22,387 nucleotides of DNA from Bacteroidales bacterium (GTDB lineage: Bacteria; Bacteroidota; Bacteroidia; Bacteroidales; VadinHA17): NCBI GenBank assembly GCA_030692905.1, contig JAUYBT010000052.1, positions 1 to 22,387 of the forward strand. Direction: 5' to 3'. Below, one piece after another: positions 1-6,785 of the stretch. The number at the start of each line of letters is the position of its first letter. The first letter of the stretch is position 1. Under the pieces are notes generated by a model. The model did not search any database. It worked only from the letters and a program-made list of their open reading frames with translations, and was not told the DNA's origin. The translations under genes and the position numbers were made by a program.

Positions 1-1
1 C

Positions 2-1588
2 AAACCTCTTTTTTCAAATGACATGCATCTTGGACTCAATTCTCCGGGTATATGGATTCAGATGCATCAGGTAATACCAGGGAAACTTAATGTAACCGGT
101 GTTGCTGTTCCAGGAGAACCTTTTATTGTTGCAGGGCATAACGAGAAAATTGCCTGGGGACTGACAAACCTGATGGTCGATGACATAGATCTTTTTACTG
201 AAAAAATAAATCCTGACAACGAGAACCAGAATTATTTCAATAATGGATGTAAGAACATGGTAGTGAGGGAAGAGATAATAAAAATAAAAGGAGGTAAAGC
301 GGATACTCTTAAGATCAGTTTTACCCACCGGGGACCAATAGTTTCAGAATACAGAGGGATTAATGATGCAACTTTGAGCATGAGATGGTCGGGCTATAAT
401 CAGAGTGATGAGATAAAAGGAGCTTATAAAATTAACAGAGCTTCAAATTGGGAGGAGTTCAGAACAGCTATAAGTTTTTTCAGGTCTATAAGCGCGAATT
501 TTGCCTATGCTGATGTCGAGGGGAATATCGGTCTGAATACTGGTGGAGGAATACCTGTCCGGAAAGGCTATGGTTCAATTATCAGAAATGGTGATACCGA
601 TGAATTTGACTGGAAAGGGTATGTGCCTTTTGATCAGCTCCCATCAAGCTATAATCCTGAAAATGGATATATTTCCTCTGCCAACAACAAAACTGTCAGC
701 GACGACTACCCTTATTATATTTCATTCCGCTTTTACCCTCCTTTCAGGATTGGCAGGATAAGGCAGATGCTGGATGAGAAGGAAAAATTCGGAATTGAGG
801 ATTTTAAAAGGATGGTAACAGATCAGCACTCAGGGTATGCTGCCCTTTTAACTCCCGAAATTTTAAAACTTAAAGAAAAACAATCTGCAATGAATCCTGC
901 TGAAGCAGAATCTCTTAACCTGCTGGCCGATTGGGATTATGATATGAATGCGGATCTGGTGACCCCGACGATTTTTGAATTTTTCAGGAAAAGCTTTTCA
1001 AAAAATCTTCTCGGAGATGAGTTGGGAGATCTTTTCAGCCAATTGCCGGGTTCTATAAACGATAATTACATTTACAGGATTCTGCAAAACGGACCGGATG
1101 AATGGGTAGATGATGTCAATACACCACAGAAGGAGAATCTCGGGGACATTATACAAAAAAGTTTTACTGATTGTATCAAGACTGTCTCAGAAACGTTCGG
1201 GACTGATGTTAACAAATGGACATGGGGTAGTATTCATAAGATAACCCTTGAACATCCGATGGGAAGTGTAAAGATCCTTGATAAAATATTTGGCCTGAAT
1301 TCTGCTCAATATGGCATTGGTGGCAGCAATCATACTGTCTGCCCATATACATATACCGAAGGATTTAAAGTTAATGACGGAGCTTCGGAGCGTCATATTT
1401 TCAACACTGCCGACTGGGATGAATCATATACCGTGATTCCTACAGGAGCTTCCGGAGTACCTGCCAGTGAGTTTTATCTTTCACAGACGAAAACTTATCT
1501 TGAAGGGAAGTTTTATAAAGATCCTTTTTCTGAAAATGCAGTTAAAGCTGCTGCGAAGTACACGCTGAATCTTAAACCGGGGAAGTAA
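2..1588 (+). CDS. Penicillin acylase family protein (Ntn hydrolase), 5'-truncated by window edge
   Basis: This is the C-terminal 528 residues of a penicillin amidase/acylase family protein. The frame is open to the left edge, so the ATG at 23 is internal. The first codons read KPLFSNDMHLGL, matching the family segment just after the beta-chain N-terminus; the catalytic N-terminal Ser and the alpha chain should therefore lie just outside the window. Other family signatures are a YADVEGNIG stretch near base 509, W-x-G-x-VPFDQLP followed by NP-x-NGYISSANN (610-690, with the Asn usually placed in the oxyanion hole), and a C-terminal TGASGVPASEFY block near 1440. Family members are exported, self-processing enzymes that hydrolyse amide bonds of beta-lactams, N-acyl homoserine lactones or other acyl amides. 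Substrate cannot be told from sequence. It is convergent with frr. Confidence 0.9.
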   Translation, partial: KPLFSNDMHLGLNSPGIWIQMHQVIPGKLNVTGVAVPGEPFIVAGHNEKIAWGLTNLMVDDIDLFTEKINPDNENQNYFNNGCKNMVVREEIIKIKGGKADTLKISFTHRGPIVSEYRGINDATLSMRWSGYNQSDEIKGAYKINRASNWEEFRTAISFFRSISANFAYADVEGNIGLNTGGGIPVRKGYGSIIRNGDTDEFDWKGYVPFDQLPSSYNPENGYISSANNKTVSDDYPYYISFRFYPPFRIGRIRQMLDEKEKFGIEDFKRMVTDQHSGYAALLTPEILKLKEKQSAMNPAEAESLNLLADWDYDMNADLVTPTIFEFFRKSFSKNLLGDELGDLFSQLPGSINDNYIYRILQNGPDEWVDDVNTPQKENLGDIIQKSFTDCIKTVSETFGTDVNKWTWGSIHKITLEHPMGSVKILDKIFGLNSAQYGIGGSNHTVCPYTYTEGFKVNDGASERHIFNTADWDESYTVIPTGASGVPASEFYLSQTKTYLEGKFYKDPFSENAVKAAAKYTLNLKPGK

Positions 1589-1722
1589 AACCTCATCCCC
1601 CTTGCCCCCTTCTCCCAAGAGAGAAGGGGGTATAATGCACACATTATTAATGGTTTAAGTCTCTCCCCCCTGGGGGAGGGATTGCCTACGGCGAGCTCGC
1701 TTCGCTCGGTTTAGGGAGGGGT
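1589..1722. repeat. G/C-run intergenic element with three inverted repeats
   Basis: The convergent gap between the acylase gene and frr is almost filled by palindromes. A perfect 10-bp stem (1605-1614 with 1621-1630, CCCCCTTCTC against GAGAAGGGGG) is followed by a second hairpin (CTCCCCC/GGGGGAG, 1663-1678) and a third (CGAGC/GCTCG, 1692-1708). The outer ends are also roughly complementary (AAACC.. against ..GGGGTTT). It shares the word CTTCGCTC and the C-run/G-run style with the element at 3212-3349. It could stop transcription from both sides, although neither strand has a clear T tract after a stem. It is probably a dispersed, non-coding genomic repeat. Confidence 0.6.
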
Positions 1723-2286
1723 TTATACTGTCATAACATCCTTCTCTTTCAATGCCATCACTTTATCGATCTTTGTGTTGAACGAGTGGGTCATTTCCTG
1801 TACCATTTCAACAGCATCTTTTTCGAGATCCTCGGGCAGTCCGTTTTTAAGTAATTGCTTCAGCTCATCGTTAGCCCATTTACGGGCAGTACGGATACTT
1901 ATTTTAGCTGTTTCACCCTCGTTACGTACCTGTTTAACAAGCTGATGTCTTCTTTCTTCTGTCAGTGGTGGTATGTTTATACGTATAACCTCACCGTTAT
2001 TTACCGGGGTGAGTCCGATATTTGCAGCCATTATGGCTTTTTCAATTGGCCCAAGCATATTTTTTTCCCATGGTTGTATCATAATTGTTTTGGGATCGGG
2101 AGTATTTATATTGGAAACCTGAGTCAAGGGTGAGTTAACTCCGTAATAGTCAACTGTGATACCATCGAGCAGTGCAGGATTAGATCTTCCGGCGCGGAGT
2201 CTGGCAAGTTCATGTTCCAGATGTTCAAGGGCTTTTTCCATCCTTTCCCTTGTCTCTTCTGTTATCAGTTCAATTTCTTCGTTCAT
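1723..2286 (-). CDS. frr: Ribosome recycling factor
   Basis: RRF splits post-termination 70S ribosomes together with EF-G. The 187-residue product is full family length (about 185). The N-terminal helix carries the LRAGRSNPALLDGI block (residues 30-43), the middle domain has the P-LTQVSNINTPDPKTIMIQPW segment, and the C-terminal half has the typical IPPLTEERRHQLVKQVR and I-RTARKWAND helices of the three-helix domain. The ATG gives the usual N-terminus. The gene follows pyrH on the same strand after 115 bp, the common pyrH-frr order. That gap holds its own candidate promoter overlapping a palindrome, so it may be transcribed both with pyrH and alone. Nothing is missing. Confidence 0.98.
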   Translation of the reverse strand: MNEEIELITEETRERMEKALEHLEHELARLRAGRSNPALLDGITVDYYGVNSPLTQVSNINTPDPKTIMIQPWEKNMLGPIEKAIMAANIGLTPVNNGEVIRINIPPLTEERRHQLVKQVRNEGETAKISIRTARKWANDELKQLLKNGLPEDLEKDAVEMVQEMTHSFNTKIDKVMALKEKDVMTV

Positions 2287-2346
2287 ATTGTGCAGATTAG
2301 ATACTTTTAACTGTTAACTATGTCCCTGTTTTTTGTTTTATCCTGA

Positions 2347-2370
2347 TTTTTGTTACAGGTATAACAAAAA
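2347..2370. promoter_or_regulatory. 9-bp perfect palindrome overlapping the probable frr promoter
   Basis: TTTTTGTTA (2347-2355) is followed after 6 bases by its exact complement TAACAAAAA (2362-2370). On the minus strand one arm merges with the -7 box TATTTTTG (2372-2365), so the predicted start of transcription falls inside the palindrome. It is AT-rich and has no following T run, so it is a poor terminator. An operator or a mRNA 5' hairpin fits better. Function is inferred only from position. Confidence 0.4.
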
Positions 2371-2394
2371 TAGTAAAATAGACGGAATAGCAAT
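2365..2394 (-). promoter_or_regulatory. Candidate Bacteroidota-type promoter for frr
   Basis: On the minus strand a perfect TAnnTTTG match (TATTTTTG, 2372-2365) lies 18 bases after ATTG (2394-2391, against consensus TTTG). Transcription would start near 2358, giving a leader of about 70 bases before frr. Confidence 0.4.
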
Positions 2395-2401
2395 AATTCT
2401 T

Positions 2402-3109
2402 TCAATTGGAGATAAGAGTCCCGATTCTGTCCCCGTCAACCAGCTTATTCAGATTTCCGGATTTATTCATATCAAATACTATCACAGCCATATTGTTTTC
2501 CCTGCACATAGTAAAAGCAGTGGAATCCATAACTTTCAATCTCCTGTTAATGACCTCCTCGAAAGAGATTCTTTCAAATTTTTCAGCTTTGGGATCTTTT
2601 TCCGGATCGGAGGTATAGACACCATCAACCCTTGTACCCTTCAACAGGACATCTGCACCGATCTCCACTGCTCTGAGGGCAGCAGCGGTGTCAGTTGTGA
2701 AGAACGGATTGCCTGTTCCTCCGGAAAGTATACATACTGTGCTGTTTTTAATTACTTCCAATACTCTGTCCCTGTCATAAAGTTCGCCAACAGGCTCCAT
2801 CCTTATTGAAGTGAAAACCTTTGCTTTCCCTCCCAGCCTGGAGATTGCACTCTCAAGAGCCAGGCTGTTTATTACTGTTGCCAGCATTCCCATCTGGTCG
2901 CCTTTTACTCTGTCAAATCCTGATTCTGTACCACTCAGACCGCGGAATATGTTTCCGCCCCCGATCACGATTGCCACCTCGCAACCTTTTTTCACAACCT
3001 CAATAACCTGTTTTGCATATTCTTCTAAAACAGAATCATTTATTCCATGGTTTCTTTCCCCCGAAAGTGCCTCGCCGCTGAGTTTTAGTAAGATCCTTGA
3101 GTATTTCAT
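2402..3109 (-). CDS. pyrH: UMP kinase
   Basis: Bacterial-type UMP kinase phosphorylates UMP to UDP in pyrimidine synthesis; it belongs to the amino-acid-kinase fold and usually acts as a hexamer. The product has 235 residues, normal for the family. Visible motifs are KLSGEAL near residue 9, the glycine-rich GGGNIFRG at 50-57, DQMGMLATV at 71-79, and the nucleotide-binding GGTGNPFFTTDTAA at 130-143, followed by LLKGTRVDGVYTSDP. It stands between tsf and frr as in many bacteria. Here a terminator and a repeat separate it from tsf, so it probably has its own promoter in the 305-bp gap. Confidence 0.98.
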   Translation of the reverse strand: MKYSRILLKLSGEALSGERNHGINDSVLEEYAKQVIEVVKKGCEVAIVIGGGNIFRGLSGTESGFDRVKGDQMGMLATVINSLALESAISRLGGKAKVFTSIRMEPVGELYDRDRVLEVIKNSTVCILSGGTGNPFFTTDTAAALRAVEIGADVLLKGTRVDGVYTSDPEKDPKAEKFERISFEEVINRRLKVMDSTAFTMCRENNMAVIVFDMNKSGNLNKLVDGDRIGTLISN

Positions 3110-3127
3110 ATAATAGTTTCTTTAATG

Positions 3128-3157
3128 TAAAGATAGAATAATAACGAAATTATTAAA
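3128..3157 (-). promoter_or_regulatory. Candidate promoter for pyrH
   Basis: On the minus strand TATCTTTA (3135-3128; 5 of 6 fixed TAnnTTTG positions) lies 18 bases after TTTA (3157-3154). This gives a short leader of roughly 15 bases before the pyrH ATG. It is supported by the terminator just upstream, which makes a fresh start of transcription likely here. Confidence 0.35.
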
Positions 3158-3211
3158 ATAGGGGAGTGTTGCATATGATTAACAATTTGCCTTAACAGTT
3201 CCCTCTAATCC

Positions 3212-3349
3212 TCATGAACTCACCCCCTTCCTTCGCTCCGCTCAGGATTTCCCCCTCTCTACTTCGTAAAGAGGTGGAAGTAACTAATATACAGTATATT
3301 ACGCCCCCTCTTTGCGTAGCAGAGAGGGGGATGGGGGGTGAGTTCATGA
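3212..3349. repeat. 138-bp intergenic palindromic element with 16-bp perfect terminal inverted repeats
   Basis: The ends TCATGAACTCACCCCC (3212-3227) and its exact reverse complement (3334-3349) enclose nested inverted repeats. CCCCCTCTCT (3251-3260) pairs exactly with AGAGAGGGGG (3321-3330), and each half can form its own small hairpin (CCTCT..AGAGG near 3253-3274, and CCCTCT..AGAGAGGG near 3305-3329). It encodes nothing convincing; short frames through it arise from the palindrome. The architecture resembles a MITE or REP-type element. No clear target-site duplication was found. It sits between the tsf terminator and the pyrH promoter, in the only gene-free stretch of this window longer than 300 bases. 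Confidence 0.65.
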
Positions 3350-3360
3350 ATTTAATGGCA

Positions 3361-3387
3361 AAAAAAAGTGGCGCCATAAAGCGCCAC
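3361..3387 (-). terminator. Intrinsic terminator after tsf
   Basis: Read on the minus strand, GTGGCGC and GCGCCAC form a perfect 7-bp GC-rich stem with a 6-base loop (3387-3368), followed at once by seven T residues (3367-3361). It begins 27 bases after the tsf stop and should end the rplM-rpsI-rpsB-tsf transcript. Confidence 0.88.
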
Positions 3388-3414
3388 CTGAATATTAAAA
3401 TATGAACCTACGTC

Positions 3415-4245
3415 TTACAAATTAAGTGTAAAGCGTTTAAATTCTGTTACTGTAAGGTCTTTGTTGACAGATTGCAGATACTGTTTGATAGTCATCTTGT
3501 TATTTTTTACAAAATCCTGGTTAAGCAAGGTGCTCTCTTTGAAGAATTTGTTGAGTTTGCCCTGTGCAATTTTCTCAAGCATCTCCTCTGGTTTTCCGTC
3601 ACGTCTTGCCTGTTCTTTCCCAATCTCAATTTCCTGGGCAATAACAGATTCAGGAACAAAATCTTTATCAACTGCTACAGGGTTCATTGCAGCGATCTGC
3701 ATGGCAATATCTTTATAAACCTGTGCATCAACTCCTGATTTTGTGAAACCAACCAATGTGGCAAGTCTGTTTCCGGGGTGAATATATGCCTGAACGTGAG
3801 CAGCTTCGATTTTTTCGAAATATGAAAGATCAAGTTTCTCACCAATAATTCCAACATATTCAATAACTTTCTCGCCAACTTTACCACCATCCATTGGAAG
3901 TGATTTAAGTTCTTCAAGATTAGAAGGATTTTTTGCAAGTGCAACATTGAGTATTTTGTTTGCAAGAAACAGGAAATCGGCATTTTTTGCAACAAAGTCA
4001 GTTTCGCTGTTGAGAACAATTATTGCTCCGATCTTTCCATTGGAAGATACTCCTGACAAAACAACTCCTTCTGATGCCTCTTTATCGGCACGTTTGTTAG
4101 CAACAGCCTGTCCCTTTTTACGTATTATTTCAATTGCTTTTTCAAAGTTGCCTTCGGATTCTTCGAGAGCCTTCTTGCAGTCCATCATTCCGGCTAAGGT
4201 AACTCTTCTAAGCTTGGCAACATCAGCAGCACTTATAGCAGCCAT
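3415..4245 (-). CDS. tsf: Translation elongation factor Ts
   Basis: EF-Ts exchanges GDP for GTP on EF-Tu. The 276-residue product starts with the expected UBA-like N-terminal domain (VAKLRRVTLAGMMDCKKALEE, residues 9-29) and carries the diagnostic TDFVAKN motif at 82-88, which contacts the EF-Tu nucleotide pocket. Two core subdomains follow, with HPGNRLATLVGF and the Q-A-MNPVAVDKDFVP segment. It lies 33 bases after rpsB on the same strand, the near-universal rpsB-tsf pair, and is closed by a strong intrinsic terminator. Length and motifs are ordinary. Confidence 0.98.
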   Translation of the reverse strand: MAAISAADVAKLRRVTLAGMMDCKKALEESEGNFEKAIEIIRKKGQAVANKRADKEASEGVVLSGVSSNGKIGAIIVLNSETDFVAKNADFLFLANKILNVALAKNPSNLEELKSLPMDGGKVGEKVIEYVGIIGEKLDLSYFEKIEAAHVQAYIHPGNRLATLVGFTKSGVDAQVYKDIAMQIAAMNPVAVDKDFVPESVIAQEIEIGKEQARRDGKPEEMLEKIAQGKLNKFFKESTLLNQDFVKNNKMTIKQYLQSVNKDLTVTEFKRFTLNL

Positions 4246-4278
4246 AGTATTTTCTTTAAAATTTATAAATAGTATTTT

Positions 4279-5169
4279 CTATAATTCTTCTTCAGTTTCG
4301 TCAATTACTTTGACACTATCATCATCCGATTCGCCAACAGTAAGATCGTTATCAACTTTTACCTCTTCTTCTTCGTCTTCTTCAACGATAGCTTCAATAA
4401 TAGCGGCAGGAATATCTTTTGTTTCAAGCTCCTTCCTCATTATTTTCTTATCTTTTTGCTGAGATTCTTTGTCTTTCTCAATTTTTCTTTCATTAAGACC
4501 TTCCTCAATAGCCTGGCATAGAATTCCAATTATTAATGAAATCGATTTTGATGCATCATCATTTGCCGGGATCGGGAATTCAATATCAGAGGGATCGGAG
4601 TTGGTATCAACCATAGCAAAAACGGGGATTCCGAGCCTTTTTGCTTCTCTTACAGCAATATGTTCTTTGCAAACATCAACAATAAAAAGAGCTGAAGGCA
4701 GTCTGGTCAGATCTATAATACTTCCGAGTGTTTTTTCAAGTTTGGCTCTCTGTCTGGCAACCTGAAGTCTCTCACGTTTTGAGAGGTTCATAAATGTTCC
4801 GTCAGTAGCCATTTTGTCGATTGACGACATTTTTTTAACAGCCTTACGAATAGTCGGGAAGTTTGTAAGCATACCACCTGGCCAACGTTCAGTAACATAA
4901 GGCATGTTAACCGCTTTAACTTTTTCAGCAACAATCTCTTTTGCCTGTTTTTTGGTCGCAACAAATAGTATTTTCTTTCCTGATTTGGCAATATGTTTCA
5001 TTGCCGAAGCAGCCTCATCAATTTTTACGACTGTTTTCTCAAGGTCAATGATATGAATGCCGTTACGCTCCATAAAGATATAGGGAGCCATAGCGGGATT
5101 CCACTTTCTTTTAAGGTGTCCGAAATGCACACCGGCATCAAGTAATTCTTTGAAATTTGTTCTGGGCAT
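4279..5169 (-). CDS. rpsB: 30S ribosomal protein S2 with long charged C-terminal tail
   Basis: S2 belongs to the small-subunit body and is needed late in assembly, where it binds with S1. Residues 1-228 are the conserved S2 core: GVHFGH-KRKWNP near 13-26, VTERWPGGMLTNF at 92-104, and the IPVFAMVDTNSDP block at 181-193. The remaining 68 residues are an extension. Residues 229-251 are mixed and mostly basic; about 263-296 are strongly acidic (runs such as EEDEEEE and ESDDDS), so the 296-residue protein is longer than a minimal S2 (about 240). It is downstream of rpsI by 114 bases, and that gap contains a hairpin that may control it. Confidence 0.97.
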   Translation of the reverse strand: MPRTNFKELLDAGVHFGHLKRKWNPAMAPYIFMERNGIHIIDLEKTVVKIDEAASAMKHIAKSGKKILFVATKKQAKEIVAEKVKAVNMPYVTERWPGGMLTNFPTIRKAVKKMSSIDKMATDGTFMNLSKRERLQVARQRAKLEKTLGSIIDLTRLPSALFIVDVCKEHIAVREAKRLGIPVFAMVDTNSDPSDIEFPIPANDDASKSISLIIGILCQAIEEGLNERKIEKDKESQQKDKKIMRKELETKDIPAAIIEAIVEEDEEEEVKVDNDLTVGESDDDSVKVIDETEEEL

Positions 5170-5202
5170 TTTTTTGGTTTTTAAGTTTACATTCTTTCAA
5201 TC

Positions 5203-5241
5203 AATTGCAAAGTAGCTCCTGTCGAGGAAGTCTTTGCAATT
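5203..5241 (-). promoter_or_regulatory. Candidate structured mRNA leader of rpsB
   Basis: In the rpsI-rpsB gap, AATTGCAAAG (5203-5212) and CTTTGCAATT (5232-5241) are perfect 10-bp complements. The 19-base interior contains a second pairing, TCCT/AGGA around a GTCG loop (5217-5228; CGAC in the transcript). The structure ends 33 bases before the rpsB ATG and is not followed by a T run, so it is not an ordinary terminator. Position and shape fit an autoregulatory ribosomal-protein leader, but this is inference. Confidence 0.45.
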
Positions 5242-5283
5242 TAGATACTAAACTTGCATCTATAACGACTGACTTATTAATTC

Positions 5284-5670
5284 CTAACGTTTACTGAACT
5301 GGAATCTCTTGCGGGCTTTTGGCTGGCCGGGTTTTTTCCTTTCAACCTCACGTGGATCGCGGGTAACAAATCCCTCTGCTTTAAGTGCTGGTTTACATTC
5401 AGCATCAATCATAATAAGAGCTCTGGTGATTCCCAAACGAAGAGCTTCAGCCTGTCCTTTAACTCCACCGCCATCAAGATTGCAATTGATATCATATTTG
5501 TCAGCAGCATTCAAAAGAACCAGAGGTTGGGTCACAACATACTGAAGTGTTTCAGCTCCGAAATATTCTTTATAATCCCTGCCGTTAACAGTAATTTTTC
5601 CCTTGCCATCGCTTAAATATACACGGGCTACAGCTGCTTTCCTTCTTCCAAGAGCATTGATTGATTCCAT
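5284..5670 (-). CDS. rpsI: 30S ribosomal protein S9
   Basis: S9 lies in the small-subunit head, and its C-terminal tail reaches toward the P-site tRNA. The 128 residues are full length. The N-terminus has NALGRRKAAVARVYL and the middle has GGGVKGQAEALRLGITRAL, a family signature. The end is GQPKARKRFQFSKR, the basic tail finishing in the nearly invariant Ser-Lys-Arg. It starts 19 bases after the rplM stop on the same strand, the conserved rplM-rpsI pair, and is clearly co-transcribed with it. Confidence 0.98.
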   Translation of the reverse strand: MESINALGRRKAAVARVYLSDGKGKITVNGRDYKEYFGAETLQYVVTQPLVLLNAADKYDINCNLDGGGVKGQAEALRLGITRALIMIDAECKPALKAEGFVTRDPREVERKKPGQPKARKRFQFSKR

Positions 5671-5689
5671 ATCTGTTGCTTAATATTTT

Positions 5690-6133
5690 TTAAAGTTCAA
5701 TTGTTTTTGGTTTCTGTGCTTCATGAGGATGTGCAGTTCCAACATAAACATGCATGTTTTTATAAAGTGCACTTCCAAGCCGGTTCTTCGGCAGCATACC
5801 CTTTACGGCCTTCTCTACCAGCCCTATGGGATTCTTTTTCATCATCGCTTCAGCAGTTGTAAACCTTTGACCTCCGGGAAAACCTGTATGCCGGATGTAT
5901 ACTTTATCTGACCATTTTTCACCTGTCAGATCGATTTTTTCAGCATTGATAACAATAACATTGTCACCGCAGTCCACGTGAGGTGTAAAGTTGGTCTTGT
6001 GCTTTCCTCTGAGCATCGAGGCCACAACCGATGCAAGTCTTCCAAGAATCTTGCCTTCGGCATCAATAATTACCCACTCCTTTTCGACAGTAGCCTTATT
6101 TGCTGATACTGTTTTATAGCTTAAGGTGTTCAC
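5690..6133 (-). CDS. rplM: 50S ribosomal protein L13 (GTG start)
   Basis: L13 is an early-assembly protein of the large subunit. The 147-residue product has the expected NTLSYKT-SANKATV N-terminus, the EWVIIDAEGKILGRLAS segment (19-35), LRGKHKTNFTPHVDCGDNVI (41-60) and KGMLPKNRLG (111-120), ending with HPHEAQKPKTIEL. The start codon is GTG (complement of CAC at 6131-6133). It is kept because the resulting N-terminus lines up with Bacteroidota L13 proteins and no ATG fits. It leads the ribosomal cluster and has a good upstream -7 box. Confidence 0.97.
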   Translation of the reverse strand: MNTLSYKTVSANKATVEKEWVIIDAEGKILGRLASVVASMLRGKHKTNFTPHVDCGDNVIVINAEKIDLTGEKWSDKVYIRHTGFPGGQRFTTAEAMMKKNPIGLVEKAVKGMLPKNRLGSALYKNMHVYVGTAHPHEAQKPKTIEL

Positions 6134-6196
6134 TTGTTCTTATTTTTAAATTGATATACTTCTATTTAATGTAATTACCCCATATTTTAGGGTTTG

Positions 6197-6204
6197 CAAA
6201 AATA
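6197..6204 (-). promoter_or_regulatory. Candidate -7 box of the rplM-rpsI-rpsB-tsf promoter
   Basis: The minus strand reads TATTTTTG, a perfect TAnnTTTG, about 65 bases before the rplM start. No good TTTG is seen at -33; that region is a T run. It lies in the divergent gap with the guanine deaminase gene. Confidence 0.45.
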
Positions 6205-6311
6205 CAACATATTTCCTAAAAAAAAAAATTGAGTAGAATTTATTTGTGTTATGCAAAACTAGCTTATTTTTATATGCTGTAATCGTGAAAAATATTAATG
6301 ATTCTTTAAGA

Positions 6312-6782
6312 ATGGGGAATGATAAATTATTTCTCCTGAGAGCAGTTGAAATTGCCGGGAATGGGATTCAGAATGGAGGAGGACCCTTTGGAGCAGTTGT
6401 ATCAAAGGATGGTAAAATAATTTCAGAGGCATACAACCGGGTGGTGCTGACCAGTGATCCAACAGCTCATGCCGAGATACTTGCAATCAGACAGGCTGCT
6501 TCGTTTTTAAAATCTCACGATCTGGGTGATTGTACTCTTTATTCTTCATGCGAACCCTGCCCGATGTGCCTTGGAGCAATTTACTGGGCCGGAATAAAAA
6601 AGGTAGTCTATTCCTGTGACCGTACCGATGCTGAGGGTGCAGGCTTCAGTGATAAACTGATTTATGAAGAAATTATGCTCGATCCTGCGAATAGAAAAAT
6701 AACTTTTCTCCGGATGACTGATACGGGGGGAAAAGAAGTTTTCAGAAAATGGGACGAATTGGAAAACAAAATACCTTATTGA
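6312..6782 (+). CDS. guaD: Guanine deaminase (cytidine-deaminase fold)
   Basis: It probably converts guanine to xanthine with a bound zinc. Starting at the ATG at 6312 gives 156 residues, the same length as Bacillus subtilis GuaD as recalled. The zinc ligands then fall at His53 (with Glu55 in HAE) and Cys83/Cys86 (in the PCPMC motif), again matching that enzyme. GGGPFGAVV, SNDPTAHAE-like TSDPTAHAE, LYSSCEPCPMCLGAIYWA and a final Tyr also favour GuaD over TadA. An upstream in-frame ATG at 6246 would add 22 residues unlike the family, so it was not chosen. The next gene, a DNA glycosylase, starts 3 bases after the stop. A related purine or tRNA-adenosine deaminase is the alternative. Confidence 0.87.
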   Translation: MGNDKLFLLRAVEIAGNGIQNGGGPFGAVVSKDGKIISEAYNRVVLTSDPTAHAEILAIRQAASFLKSHDLGDCTLYSSCEPCPMCLGAIYWAGIKKVVYSCDRTDAEGAGFSDKLIYEEIMLDPANRKITFLRMTDTGGKEVFRKWDELENKIPY

Positions 6783-6785
6783 TCA

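Noticed and set aside
2333..2809. 158-codon open frame on the plus strand
   Set aside because: It is antisense to pyrH and runs into the frr-pyrH gap; pyrH has all its motifs, so this is a shadow.
3214..3405. 63-codon frames on both strands
   Set aside because: Both strands give mirror-image peptides because the DNA is a palindromic repeat; neither has coding character.
3947..4462. 171-codon Ser-rich open frame on the plus strand
   Set aside because: It is antisense to tsf and the acidic tail of rpsB; the Ser runs are the complement of Glu/Asp codons.
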